The notes under the pieces were generated by a model. The model had not been told where the DNA came from and ran no database searches. It saw only the letters and a list, made by a program, of their open reading frames with translations. The translations under genes and the position numbers were made by a program. DNA of 64,000 bases from Giardia muris (taxonomy: Eukaryota; Fornicata; Diplomonadida; Hexamitidae): NCBI GenBank assembly GCA_006247105.1, contig CM016925.1, positions 1,550,001-1,614,000 on the forward strand. The letters are read 5' to 3'. Below, piece after piece: positions 38,001 through 47,942 of this stretch. Each line of letters starts with the position of its first letter. Position 1 is the stretch's first letter.

Positions 38001-40633
38001 CACGATAAAATTCACCATAAATACAGCGTTGGCGACGACTGAATATGGTGATACGCTGGTCGAGTGTAGCTTCGTCAAGATTATCATCCGAGTAGACAGA
38101 ATTCAAGGCAGAACATATATGCAATGGGTTTGTGCCGCTGATGAGTGCGCGAATGAGGTCATAGGCCGCCATGCTCCGGTATAAAGCGTTTGGGTTTGCG
38201 AAGGTCGGGATAATGTGCGTGATAATCACCTCGGAAACTCCAATCCGACGGAGGGCCCAATGAAGGGCGAAACGTAGACAGGAATCGAGAAACCCAACGA
38301 GAGAGAGACTGACGATGCTCTGGCCCTGGTCCTTGAGATTCGGGATTCGGGTTGCATCGGAAAGGGAGGATACAACGATTGTCTTGTTTGGAACGAGAAC
38401 GATTTCAAGGAGAACCTTATACATCGATGCAAGTGGAAGGTAGCTCGTAGGGTCGGCCAAATAGAGCTCAGTTAGAGATAAGTCGACGATGGCATGCTTA
38501 TTCCTATGCGGAACTGGGGTAAGGAAGCTTGTGGACGCTGTTGGAGGCCGAAAGCGAGCATCTGTGAGAGCGGGAAGTTCAATGGACAGAAATTGTTCCT
38601 GGGGCTGTGGATCGTGCACCTTGGAGGTGATCCCAGTCAGCATTATTTGTCCCATTGCGTTGGAGACAAAGATACTCATCGTCTTGATGTCAAGGCGGAT
38701 ATCACTGAAGCTCAAGCTTGTGGGGGTCATGGAACAGCATGGCATATGGACGCCCATTAAGTACTGATAGGTGAAGGGCGCAAGGAAGTAAAGGATAAGG
38801 TCGGAAAGTCCGAGGGTGACTGGTAGCTCATCCCCATTAGCATGATGTACACGAAGGAAACCCAACTCCGTTGACAGCGTATCACTGACGATCCACACGT
38901 AGGGTAAAAGCTGGCCATTGAGCTTGTAGTTGAGAGGACTAATATCTAATGCACTGATAGCAATTCCGGAACCTGTTCCGGAAAGGACTGCCCTTGCTCG
39001 AGGATTGATCTTTCGATGTACGAAGCTTCCCTCTATCCCTGAGGGAATTGACTGCTTCCTGATCGCCACCTCATCCTGCTCAAATATATCCTCTAACTGG
39101 GCATAGAGCGGATTCTCACTTATAGTTCGGAGCACGGAGATATCAAACAGTAGGAGATAATTCTTATTATAACGAGAGCTACGGCAAGAAGCTTGGCAAG
39201 CAATAGCATTGCTGTCCGGGGAGAAAGTCACTGTTGTACAGATCCAATACGAAGCGGCAGCCTCACAATTCGACGCCACAGACATATTCATGAACGAAAG
39301 AAACCATGGATCAAGGCCTCCTAGAGCCTTGAACGGTTGCATACCGAACACCCGAGACGCCATGGTGAAGATGCGCGTTACAGGGGCCATAGAGCTTGCA
39401 TCCTCGTCCTTAATACTAGTAGTCCCATCCTTTGAACTACCACTTAAAAGATCGTCCTGATCCGGCATGGCTTCTGTGCGGGCTGCCGCCCACGCTTGTC
39501 GAATGGTCGTCATATTGTACACAATGACACACGATAGGTTTTGGAACGCTAGTGCGATGTACTGCCCATCAAGAGAATACTGGACAAAACGTGGAATGAT
39601 TCTCTCCCCCGCCAATGCCCACTCTGTTTGAGGCGCCTCGACTTGCACGGTGAAGAGGAGGGAGTTAGGAAGTTCTCCATACACAGCATCTTGTCCCATA
39701 GGCGAAATATATCTCCAAGGGTCAGGAGGGCTAGACAGCTGTGTCAGGTCAAGCAACGTCAGGAAGGGGAGCTCATCGAAAATCCAGACGAAAGCTAACT
39801 CAGTCGTTGCACTGTTGCACGTCGCCCAGACGATATGACTGAACTCGGAGAAGTGAAGGATGTGGAAGAGTGCGCACGAATCCCCTGTCTCGATGTTAAG
39901 GAGGAAGAGTGACTGTCGTTCCACGATGATAGCGTACGGGGACCCTTGAGAGACACAAATCTTCTCAAGAGATAGGTTATGTGCTGAAAACTGGCCTCGA
40001 ATGGTAAACGTCAAGGCGAGGGATGAGAGGTAGAGCTGCATGGACCTAGGAATTTCCGTTGGGAGCCGCCAGACTACTACGGAATCACTCCACAAGGTGA
40101 CAATGTACTTATCATTTAAGACTACAACGTCAATGATCCGATTACTATGGGAAATGTGGCTCACAAGAAAGCCGATCAACTGAAACTGGGCATTTCCGGT
40201 GTACCAGAGCTTAACGGCACCGTCATCTGACGCACTGACTAGGTAACCACTTCGAAAGACTCGCAAGGCGGTGAAGCCTTCGTCATATATCTGATGTCCT
40301 TGCACGATCGCTTGGCGTCGAAAGACAGTCTCGAGAGCCAATTCAACAGAATCTTCTGCTAAAGGTAAGCATACCCGATATTGTGTGGCCGGACGCGTCA
40401 GGAGCATTTGGCTGGCAAGCATACCTATCCGGAACGACAGCCGTGCGTTCTGGGCTGTGAGGGCGTTGAGTAGCTGTAGCTGCGTGTTAGAGACGATATG
40501 AACATACGGTTGAATAGGAGTTAACGTTGAGGCTGTCCCATCCACGAACCAGCTGTAGGACCTCCAAGACCTGCCGATACGTGGCCCCCTGCTCGCGAAG
40601 CGCGGCAAGGAGGACTGCCACAATGCTATCCAT
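35056..40633 (-). CDS. Giant WD-repeat protein with predicted 28-nt intron near the start
   Basis: About 1849 aa when spliced. Exon 1 is 40633-40508 (42 codons, ATG directly after an A-run), the intron is 40507-40480, exon 2 is 40479-35056. Unspliced, the long frame has no ATG for its first 67 codons, whereas the ATG frame stops within the intron; splicing joins both frames exactly. The N-terminal half has WD-type blades (FTALRVFRSGYLVSASDDGAVKLW, IVTLWSDSVVVWRL). Then follow a Ser/Thr/Glu-rich low-complexity stretch, a helical region and an acidic Ser-rich linker. Large WD proteins of this size are often axonemal (for example CFAP43/44, WDR97-like), but I cannot assign one. Its stop abuts the LRR gene's stop. 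Confidence 0.75.
40480..40507 (-). other. Predicted cis-spliced spliceosomal intron, 28 nt
   Basis: On the coding strand the intron begins GTATGTT, identical to the known Giardia 5' splice consensus, and ends CTAACACGCAG, one base from the fused branch-point/3' splice consensus CTRACACACAG. Its length (28, i.e. 1 modulo 3) is exactly what is needed to join the ATG-initiated frame to the 1,807-codon downstream frame. Confidence 0.82.
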
Positions 40634-40659
40634 TTTTTGCTCTTCCCATCATGGTATCA

Positions 40660-40678
40660 GGGCTGACGCCTTCAGCCC
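40660..40678 (+). other. Hairpin in 243-bp intergenic region
   Basis: GGGCTGA (40660-40666) and TCAGCCC (40672-40678) form a perfect 7-bp stem with a 5-nt loop in the gap between the WD-repeat start and the PSMA4 stop (40634-40876). No tRNA, no C/D snoRNA boxes in a convincing layout and no Giardia ncRNA 3' motif were found. A 66-codon forward ORF (40695-40895) also crosses here and is not supported. Confidence 0.25.
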
Positions 40679-40876
40679 AGAAATATGCCAATAGATGACG
40701 TATCCACGAGGTGCATCCCTTGCAGAAGAAGGACGCCTGAAAGCCCCGCAAAGAATTACTGCACGAACAGGCTTGGAATATCTTATTTTTCCAGCATCAA
40801 CTGTCTTTAAGGAACAAGGGTCATACAGGAGGTGTTTTACATGCCCGCCACAGGCCGTTCGCTCGAGAGAAGCTCT

Positions 40877-41605
40877 TTACGCGAGCGTCTCATAGATCGC
40901 ATCGATCTCAGCGGCAGTGGCATACGTTGCAGTAACCTTGGTCTTGTTGGAAAGAGTAAGGGTCAGAACCTCAATCTTCTCCGATGAGACCTTCGCGATG
41001 TATGTTGTCTTGACTAGCGCGGAGATGGCGTACTTCTTCGCCTCATCAATTGTGACACGCTGTGCGTTGCTAGTGATATACTGCTTCATCGCCGAGGCAA
41101 TTTCCGGAGCAGAGCCCCCAATGCTCGTTGCCACCCAGGCTGCGTAGTTCCCACTCGGATCGGTCTGATATAACTGGAAGCCGAGACGTTGATCCCAGCC
41201 CCCAAATAGGAACGAGACGCCGAAGGGGCGAAGTCCTCCATGGTGCGTGTAGTTCTGCTTGTAGTCTGAGATATAACGAACGAGCGTCTCAACAGGGATC
41301 AACTCATCATAGGTCGCTAGCCACCTTTGACTGTAAGTGCGGGCCTCGTCGATAAGAAGATTAGCATCCGACGTCAGCCCCGAGACTGCGCAGACGATGT
41401 GGTCGTCAATTCGGTACATCTTCTCGCTCGTTCTCTGATCGCTAAGCTTCGATACTAGTTTCTTTTGAGCAGCAAACACGACGCCATCCTCCGCAAGGAT
41501 GGCAAGGCATGGAGCGGCCGCCGTCACCGCCTTGATCGCGTACTCGACCTGCATGAGACGGCCATCCTGGGAGAACAAGGTCGTACGAGAATCATAACGA
41601 GACAT
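40877..41605 (-). CDS. PSMA4: 20S proteasome alpha subunit, PSMA4 (alpha-3) type
   Basis: 242 aa. The alpha-subunit N-terminal signature YDSRTTLFSQDGRLMQVEYA is present, then GVVFAAQKKLVSK, GLTSDANLLIDEAR, and RPFGVSFLFGGWDQRLGFQLYQTDPSGNYAAWVATSIG. MSRYDSRTT and the LYQ(S/T)DPSGNY motif are those of PSMA4. Alpha subunits form the outer rings and gate and are not proteolytic. The Lys/Glu-rich C-terminal tail of the human protein is absent. An A-run precedes the ATG, and the ANK-RING gene ends 8 bp upstream. Confidence 0.95.
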   Translation of the reverse strand: MSRYDSRTTLFSQDGRLMQVEYAIKAVTAAAPCLAILAEDGVVFAAQKKLVSKLSDQRTSEKMYRIDDHIVCAVSGLTSDANLLIDEARTYSQRWLATYDELIPVETLVRYISDYKQNYTHHGGLRPFGVSFLFGGWDQRLGFQLYQTDPSGNYAAWVATSIGGSAPEIASAMKQYITSNAQRVTIDEAKKYAISALVKTTYIAKVSSEKIEVLTLTLSNKTKVTATYATAAEIDAIYETLA

Positions 41606-41613
41606 TTTTTACT

Positions 41614-43296
41614 TCAGCTGACAACCTGCAAGTTGACCCTCAGGGTACCGTGGATCGGCGTACGGCACAGAGGGCACTGACGCCCTATGAGACTCTCCGC
41701 ACACTCTTGACAAACGCACAGGTGGCTACAAGGGTCAAAGATGATAGAGCGACTCTGCGCGAGGCAAACCACACACAATCGCAACTGTATTAGATCGGAC
41801 TCCTGCATAACGGCCTGAAGAGAAGCAAATAGGTTCGTCTCCAGGAGCTCAAGTTCGTCCTTCGTGTATCCAGCAAAGTTATGCATGATCGGGACGATTC
41901 GGAGCTTACTATTAAGCAATGCGGTACGGCTCTCAATGGCATGGAGGTCGCTAGTAAGAGCTTCAAGCCTTTGATCGATATTCCTTCCTTCTCTATTCAA
42001 ATCATCGATCCTCCTCTTCAAGACCTCGGTATGGAGCCTTTTTGCTGTCAGAGAGTCCTGAGCCTGCTTAATCTGCTCCTCTAGCATCTCTAGACTTTGC
42101 TGTGTCGAAGTCTGAAGAGACTTCTCGATTCGAGTAGTCAACTCATCGATATCCCTGGGTATTCCCTTTGAAACGTTCGGAATAACACATCTTGTCCGCT
42201 TAAAGGACGTGTGGGGGTGGGGTGGCTGTACTTCCGAAGCCTTGGAGGCGTTCTCAAGAGAGATATTACCAGTAGTGTTTCTTACCTCCTTGTTCTGCTG
42301 AATGGTAGCAATATGATAACGTAGAAGTGTAAGGAAACGTCGCCGATTCCCCTTCTGTTGGCGAGTTCCGGCTGAGGAAAGAGCAATGTCAAGTACAGAC
42401 TCTCCTGCTAAATTCAAGAGTTGAGCCTCCGGAAGTAGCATTCTCGCAACATTCACGTGTCCAGAATGCACCGCATAACTGAGGGCCGTCCAGCCGCGTT
42501 TGTCTTGGCGATTTAATCCTGACGAGATGAGATGTGTGACAAGTTTGAGTCTCCCTAGCTCTGCAGCGTACATCAGCGCCGTTTTCCCATCGGAATCGCA
42601 ATGGTGCCCACATGAAGCTAGATGTTCCACCTCAGCCAACCGATCTGTGTAGATGTAGAAGCGAAGAAGGGCAAACTCTTTTGTTGGAGAAAAGGCTCGA
42701 ATCGGTGCATATTCATCGGCATCTTCTTTGAGAAGATAATTATAGATATGGTCATGGCCGTTTTGAATGTGCATCCTTGTACTAGGGTCAATCGCATCGA
42801 ACTTAGCATACCAATCTGCACCTCGGCCGGCGTTGTCCCGAAGTCCTCGCTCATATGGAAGAAGCGCCTCGACAATAGGCTGATACCCATATCGAGCGGC
42901 ATGCATAAGGGCAGAACATTTGAATAACCCATCTTGTCTACCAGCCTCTGGCAACAAAAGCTCAACACACTGAAGGTTCCCTGTGGTCACCGCAATCATT
43001 AGGGCTGTAGTACCATTATTCGTACTAATACCTGCTTCGGCTCTCAAAAGTAGTGCGACGCAGTCTGTAAACCCGAACTTTGCAGAGAGCATGAGTGCTG
43101 TCATTCCCCCACTTCGCTGCATACATGCCTCTCGCTCTAGAAGGGCTTGCACACACTCTGTATGGCCATATCGTGCGGCGTGCATGAGAGCCGTTTCCTC
43201 ATATCCAGTTCCCTCCCCAGCTGCTGATAGGTTCGCATGAAGCTTTGTAATGTCACCTACTTGGGCGGCCTCAACCAGGGCTGAATAGCATGCCAT
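41614..43296 (-). CDS. Ankyrin-repeat protein with coiled coil and C-terminal RING finger
   Basis: 560 aa. N-terminal ankyrin repeats (TALMHAARYGHTECVQALLERE, TALMLSAKFGFTDCVALLL, TALMIAVTTGNLQCVELLL, and a second group from about 230, TALMYAAELGRLKLV), a coiled coil around 395-490 (EQIKQAQDSLTAKRLHTEVL), and a RING at about 508-545: CVVC...CSHLCVCQEC...CPLC, the H-x3-C-x2-C spacing of the IAP/MDM2 subtype. Likely a cytosolic E3 ubiquitin ligase whose ANK domain picks targets; activity is inferred. Its start faces the left inverted-repeat arm 152 bp away, and transcription runs away from the island. Confidence 0.9.
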   Translation of the reverse strand: MACYSALVEAAQVGDITKLHANLSAAGEGTGYEETALMHAARYGHTECVQALLEREACMQRSGGMTALMLSAKFGFTDCVALLLRAEAGISTNNGTTALMIAVTTGNLQCVELLLPEAGRQDGLFKCSALMHAARYGYQPIVEALLPYERGLRDNAGRGADWYAKFDAIDPSTRMHIQNGHDHIYNYLLKEDADEYAPIRAFSPTKEFALLRFYIYTDRLAEVEHLASCGHHCDSDGKTALMYAAELGRLKLVTHLISSGLNRQDKRGWTALSYAVHSGHVNVARMLLPEAQLLNLAGESVLDIALSSAGTRQQKGNRRRFLTLLRYHIATIQQNKEVRNTTGNISLENASKASEVQPPHPHTSFKRTRCVIPNVSKGIPRDIDELTTRIEKSLQTSTQQSLEMLEEQIKQAQDSLTAKRLHTEVLKRRIDDLNREGRNIDQRLEALTSDLHAIESRTALLNSKLRIVPIMHNFAGYTKDELELLETNLFASLQAVMQESDLIQLRLCVVCLAQSRSIIFDPCSHLCVCQECAESLIGRQCPLCRTPIHGTLRVNLQVVS

Positions 43297-43447
43297 ACCA
43301 CCCTTTTTATTGCTAGTTCCTTCGTTTCAGTAAATTCTTTATCTTTTCACATTGCAAATCCATAACCACGACTCTATAGTGAAGATGGGCAAAGCACGTG
43401 CAAGTACACTTGTCTCCCTTCCACGACGAAAATAAACTCCTGATCTC

Positions 43448-44666
43448 TTCCCAAAAGAGGGAGGAGTGAGAGGCATGAGGAAGCGGGGCTGGACTTTCCC
43501 AGGTGTGGTCCTTGCCTCGTCGGACCGCCAGCTCTATAGGTGGAGTTGGGACACAACCCAGTCAGTCTTCCGATATAATGCTTGAGGCGAGAGCTCCTGT
43601 CTGACAAATAGCATTCTCGACAGTGTGGGCCAACAGGAACAACCTCATATGGATAATCCTCTTCCCATTGGCAATTTGTATTCTCCAATCCCACCTTCTC
43701 CTATATACCATGAAGGCCATCTGCCTCTTAGAAGAGATATCGCTGGATCCGATATTAGCTTACTGTCTCTTAGTCTGACCCTCCAACAAACCTAGGGCCA
43801 TGGAGCAGGGCGAAGACTACTTCCCCTTCAACTTCTAGTATAGAATAGGCACCTCCTATCTGATGACTGATACCCATAAGAGTATTAACATCCCTATACC
43901 TTCAGATCCACAACAGTCTCAGGCATCAATGTGGAGGCATAGTTATTCTTCGACATTGAGACGGACTTTGTAGTACGCTCGCATGTGTATTCCATCCTAT
44001 CTTTTGATCTTCCCTTGTGCCTATCTTTACTATTATAAGGTTCTTGGGAGATAACTGCTGCTTACCATAACTACCATAGTTCATTGCCGCATTCCACATA
44101 CCCTCAAGCATATGAAATGTATCTACGATCACGATAGCCCTGCATTAAAGCACTTAGATGGGTTCTGTGACTTCCTCCTTTCATAACTTATATGAAATAA
44201 CGGTCCAAGCTTCTAAAAGATGGCTGGGCGAACAGAGCTTTCTGGACAAGAAGCAAACCTATCTCTACTTGAGGCTCTGAGAAGTGTATAGAGGATCAGG
44301 ACACCGATGGAAATTCTATCTATTCTAGGATAGAGTCATTCTAGAGAATATTTGACTCCGAGAGTTGAACTATTATATCTGGTTCGTTATTAGAAGCATC
44401 TGCGTCCGATCGGCCCCTCCCCGAGCAGCTGGTGGGCTCAGGCCGGGGAGCTGTGTGGTTATCCCGTTCTCCTGATGTGTCCAGGAACAACCAGGACGGA
44501 CCAGGATGTCCTGGAGAGCAGGCCCGAACCATGAGCATCGATCTGGCCCTCAACCTGTCAAGGAACGACACACAGCCCTTTCGGAGGGCCCCGGTGGGAC
44601 GCACGTCTGACGCCGTTCCTCGTCGGCTGGAAGCCGGAGGGAGCCACGACCACTCGGAAGGACTCC
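43448..44666 (+). repeat. Left arm of 1,219-bp perfect inverted repeat
   Basis: Reverse complement of 53502-54720; paired coordinates always sum to 98168, so there are no indels. All lines of both arms were compared by eye and no mismatch was found. The match ends abruptly at both limits. The outer two thirds are AT-rich and without convincing coding potential; the inner 330 bp are GC-rich like the island. Short ORFs inside are present in both arms but have no recognisable domains and start mostly with non-ATG codons. No transposase gene is visible. Confidence 0.97.
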
Positions 44667-46060
44667 TGCCTGCGGCCCCGAGCGGAGCATAACTGCCGGG
44701 ATCTGTTCCTCACGACCTGAAACCGCCCCGGGCGTGGCTAATCTCCTCTCGATGACCGGTGTACGATACCCCGGAGGTAAGGACAGTCGAGCAGTCCCTT
44801 GGGCCCGGGGTTGCACGAGGAAGTCCTCCATAAGCGACCTCTTGACCTCCCCTGTTTCTCCCTCCTCGTCTTTGTAGTCACAGAGAGGGTAGAAGGTCTG
44901 CATGGCCTGGGGCCGAGCCATCGGGGAGTAGAAGGACGCTTCTGACTTCTCAGTACGCAGAGGAGGCTGCAGGAACCGACCACCAAAGAGCCCGCAAGTC
45001 GTAGGCCAGGCCGGCCCCGGAGGATCGTGTCGACTGGGCGCTTCTTGTTGGACTGCATGGCCGCCCAATGGGACTTCCTGGGCGTCTTCGGAACCCCCCT
45101 GCCCCTCGGTTCTCTGTGGTCCAGGACGTCCTGCTGGCCCCCACGATCCGAGCTGGGATGACCGCTGACCTCAGAGGCGTGGGATGTCTGGACGGAAGCA
45201 CAGCGTTGAGGAAACCTTCGACCGGTCTCCTTTCGGACTGGGAGACGAGCAACGGGGCAACTACGGGGTCTTCCGGGCCGGCTGGAAGCGATGAAGTCTG
45301 TCCTTCAGAGTGGAGTCAGTGGCATACGAGCCCTCTAACGTCCCAGACCATCAGCCCCGAAGACGAGGACCGAGCCTTCGTCTGAGCATCGTCGTCGGTC
45401 CAGTCCTGACCGAGTACGCCAAGGACACTGCCTCCCTGTGCAGTCCCCAGGCGGATCGATGCCCAGGACGTTCCCCCACCAGAGGCGTCTTGAGGCATGC
45501 GAGACTGCTCAGGACTTCCGGATGCTGCGAGTCCCCTGTCAGGGATCGGCACGCCATCTCAACTATCAGCCGTGCTCCTCGTCCACCGGCGTGGTCCTGG
45601 ACTGGTCCACGTAGCACTCGCACAAGTGGAGCCGGGACAACCGGGGTGCTGGTAGAGTTGTCCAGTGCCAAGAGATGCGATCACACGCTCCCCGTCGAAG
45701 CGGACCCCCGGGCCCTGTCATGGTCGGGCTTGTCCCTGAGGGCAGACGACCACATGAGGTCATGAACCTGCCTGCAGAACGGCCTCTCCCCTCAACTCAA
45801 AGGCGTCCGATGTCCTCCAGATCCATGGGGGGAGTGAGTCCAGGACGGGGGATGGGCTTTCGGACTATTCCCAAGTCGGATCTGCCCCGTCCTGCGGGAT
45901 GTCCCTTCCCCCTTGACAATACCGTGACCCCTCTGGACGACCTCGAATGCCTCTTCCCACGGCCCGCTCTCGACTCCTTCCCACATCCCGACAGTCCTTC
46001 TGAGCCCTCTGTCTGGTACCAGCACACCCCGGAACCCCGCTTCGACCCTCTGCCGGTAGA
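44667..46060. other. GC-rich stretch without a convincing gene
   Basis: 1.4 kb upstream of the VSP. ORFs of 90-170 codons overlap on both strands, as expected from high GC content, but none has a recognisable domain or a good start. The largest, reverse-strand 44550-45068, begins at TTG and runs into the repeat arm. It may be decayed coding sequence or a VSP upstream spacer. Confidence 0.5.
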
Positions 46061-47848
46061 ATGTTCGTTTCACTCCTGCTCGTGGTGAATGCCGTCCTCG
46101 CTGCCCAAGTAAGGGCCTCTCTTCCCGGCGACAACGAGCTCCGAAAAGTCAGGAGCGACACTTGTTCCATCGACAACTGCAAGACGTGCAACTCTGCTGA
46201 CAGCACGAAGTGCGACACCTGCAATGACGGCTTCCTTCCCAAGGAAGACAAAACCGCCTGCTACACCTGCGCCGCCTGCACCAACTGTGCCACGGCGAGT
46301 TCTGACAACACCTGCGCCTCCTGCAAGACTGGATATGACACTCCAGCCAGTAAATGCAACACCTGCGCCTCGGGCTACAAACCCGACAGCTCGACCTCCA
46401 TGACCCAGTGCTTCGAGTGCACGAGTTGCGACCACTGCACCGAGGCGAGCCAGGCCAACACCTGCAAGACGTGCGCAACTGGATACGCTGTTGGGACCGG
46501 GAAGTGCGACGCCTGCGCTTCGGGCTTCCTTCCGAAAGCTGACGGGACCTGCGTCTCCTGCACCGACACCACCAAGTGTTCTAACTGTGTCCAGGCGAGT
46601 GATGTTGACACCTGCTCAGGTTGTGCGGACGAGTACTTCCTCGACACCACATGTAAGAAGTGCAGCGCGGGTTGTAAGACGTGCTCCGATGCCAACACCT
46701 GCTCCAAGTGCCTTGATGGATACAAGCTTGACAACAGTGCCTGCACTGCTTGCACCGTCACCAATTGCAAGACGTGTGACACCGACGTCAGCACATGCAC
46801 CGCCTGCAAGGAGGGCTTCGGCCTTACTGGGACAGCCACCAAGGCCTGCACCGCCTGTGGGATCGATGGCTGTGGGACTTGTGACGACGACGTGACGAAG
46901 TGCACAAAGTGCAAGACCGGCCTCACATCCCTCGGCACCCCCATCTCGGCCTGCCTCGACCTCCAGGACCCCGAGTGCCAGCAGGCCGAGAAGGTCGGGT
47001 CGAACGACGTCTGCGTCCAGTGCTCCCAGACCCACGCCCCCGTCGACGGGAAGTGCGTCCCGATCTCCTCGGCTGTCTGCACCACCCCCTCCACCTGCAC
47101 GTCCTGCAAGAACGGCTTCATGCTGTACTCCGGGGGCTGCTACTCGACCCGGAAGGCCGCGGACCTCGGGATCTGCGCCCAGAGCCGCCAGAGCCTCGTC
47201 GGGGATGCGCTCGTCTGTGGTGAGTGCTCTGCCGGGTTCGTCCCAATCGACGGGTCCTGCCGTCCTGTCTCGGGGTCTGTGAGGACGAACATCAACACGA
47301 TCTGCTTCGATGACGCGACTGGGACGACGGCCGCCAACAAGGACTCGAGGAGCTGCAAGGCGTGCAGGAACGGGTATTTCCTCTTCAACGGAGGCTGCTA
47401 CCCAACAACCGGGGACTCTGTCGGGGCGTCCATCTGCACCAATGTCGACAACAACGGGAAGTGCACTGCCGCCCCGACCGGCGCCCCCCTCATCCTCAAC
47501 AGCGACGGGACCTTCAGCCCCTGCCCCACCGGGTGCGGGATGTGCCAGAAGGACGCGACGAGCGGGGACGTCACCTGCTCCTCCTGCGGCCTGGGGTACT
47601 ACAACTCGGCCTCTAGTGGCACCACCTGCACGGCCTGCCCCAGTGGGTGCACCTCCTGTCCAAATGGGAAGTGCACCCTCTGCTGGGACGGCTCCACTCC
47701 CACCAACGATGTCTGCCCCTCTCCCCCCTCCTCCAGTTCTTCGGGGCTCTCTGGGGGTGCCATTGCGGGGATCGTCATCGCCGTCCTTCTGGTCCTGGGA
47801 GGTCTCGGGGGCTTCCTCGGTTGGTGGTTCGGATGCAGGGGGAAGTGA
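46061..47848 (+). CDS. Variant-specific surface protein (VSP)
   Basis: 595 aa. N-terminal signal peptide (MFVSLLLVVNAVLAAQ), then a ladder of CxxC motifs through the whole ectodomain (CKTCNSADSTKCDTC, CASC, CNTC, CKKC), with Giardia-type GGCY motifs (GGCYSTRKA, NGGCYPTT). A Ser-rich spacer precedes the conserved C-terminus: membrane helix GGAIAGIVIAVLLVLGGLGG then WWFGCRGK and stop. G. intestinalis VSPs end CRGKA; here the final Ala is absent. The sequence around the ATG (gaATGTT) fits the VSP initiator PyAATGTT except at the pyrimidine. Trophozoite coat protein subject to antigenic variation. It reads through without a break. Confidence 0.93.
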   Translation: MFVSLLLVVNAVLAAQVRASLPGDNELRKVRSDTCSIDNCKTCNSADSTKCDTCNDGFLPKEDKTACYTCAACTNCATASSDNTCASCKTGYDTPASKCNTCASGYKPDSSTSMTQCFECTSCDHCTEASQANTCKTCATGYAVGTGKCDACASGFLPKADGTCVSCTDTTKCSNCVQASDVDTCSGCADEYFLDTTCKKCSAGCKTCSDANTCSKCLDGYKLDNSACTACTVTNCKTCDTDVSTCTACKEGFGLTGTATKACTACGIDGCGTCDDDVTKCTKCKTGLTSLGTPISACLDLQDPECQQAEKVGSNDVCVQCSQTHAPVDGKCVPISSAVCTTPSTCTSCKNGFMLYSGGCYSTRKAADLGICAQSRQSLVGDALVCGECSAGFVPIDGSCRPVSGSVRTNINTICFDDATGTTAANKDSRSCKACRNGYFLFNGGCYPTTGDSVGASICTNVDNNGKCTAAPTGAPLILNSDGTFSPCPTGCGMCQKDATSGDVTCSSCGLGYYNSASSGTTCTACPSGCTSCPNGKCTLCWDGSTPTNDVCPSPPSSSSSGLSGGAIAGIVIAVLLVLGGLGGFLGWWFGCRGK

Positions 47849-47854
47849 GTGAAT
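47848..47854 (+). terminator. Polyadenylation signal AGTGAAT at VSP stop
   Basis: AGTGAAT matches the Giardia consensus AGTRAAY and shares its first A with the TGA stop (47846-47848), as is typical of VSP genes. Confidence 0.75.
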
Positions 47855-47942
47855 GGTGAAGGGGAGACCTGGAGCGAGAGGTGACATCGAGCTCATTATA
47901 GACCTCCAGCTCATCTGGATGGACGGAGAGGGGGTCGTATGG

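Noticed and set aside
40695..40895. 66-codon forward ORF with ATG between the WD-repeat gene and PSMA4
   Set aside because: No recognisable protein features, overlaps the end of PSMA4, and such lengths arise by chance; kept only as part of an intergenic note.
43374..43694. 106-codon ORF in the left repeat arm, with a copy at 54474-54746
   Set aside because: Starts at a non-ATG codon and its C-terminus differs between copies because it runs past the arm end; no domain seen. Sharing between arms follows from the DNA repeat.
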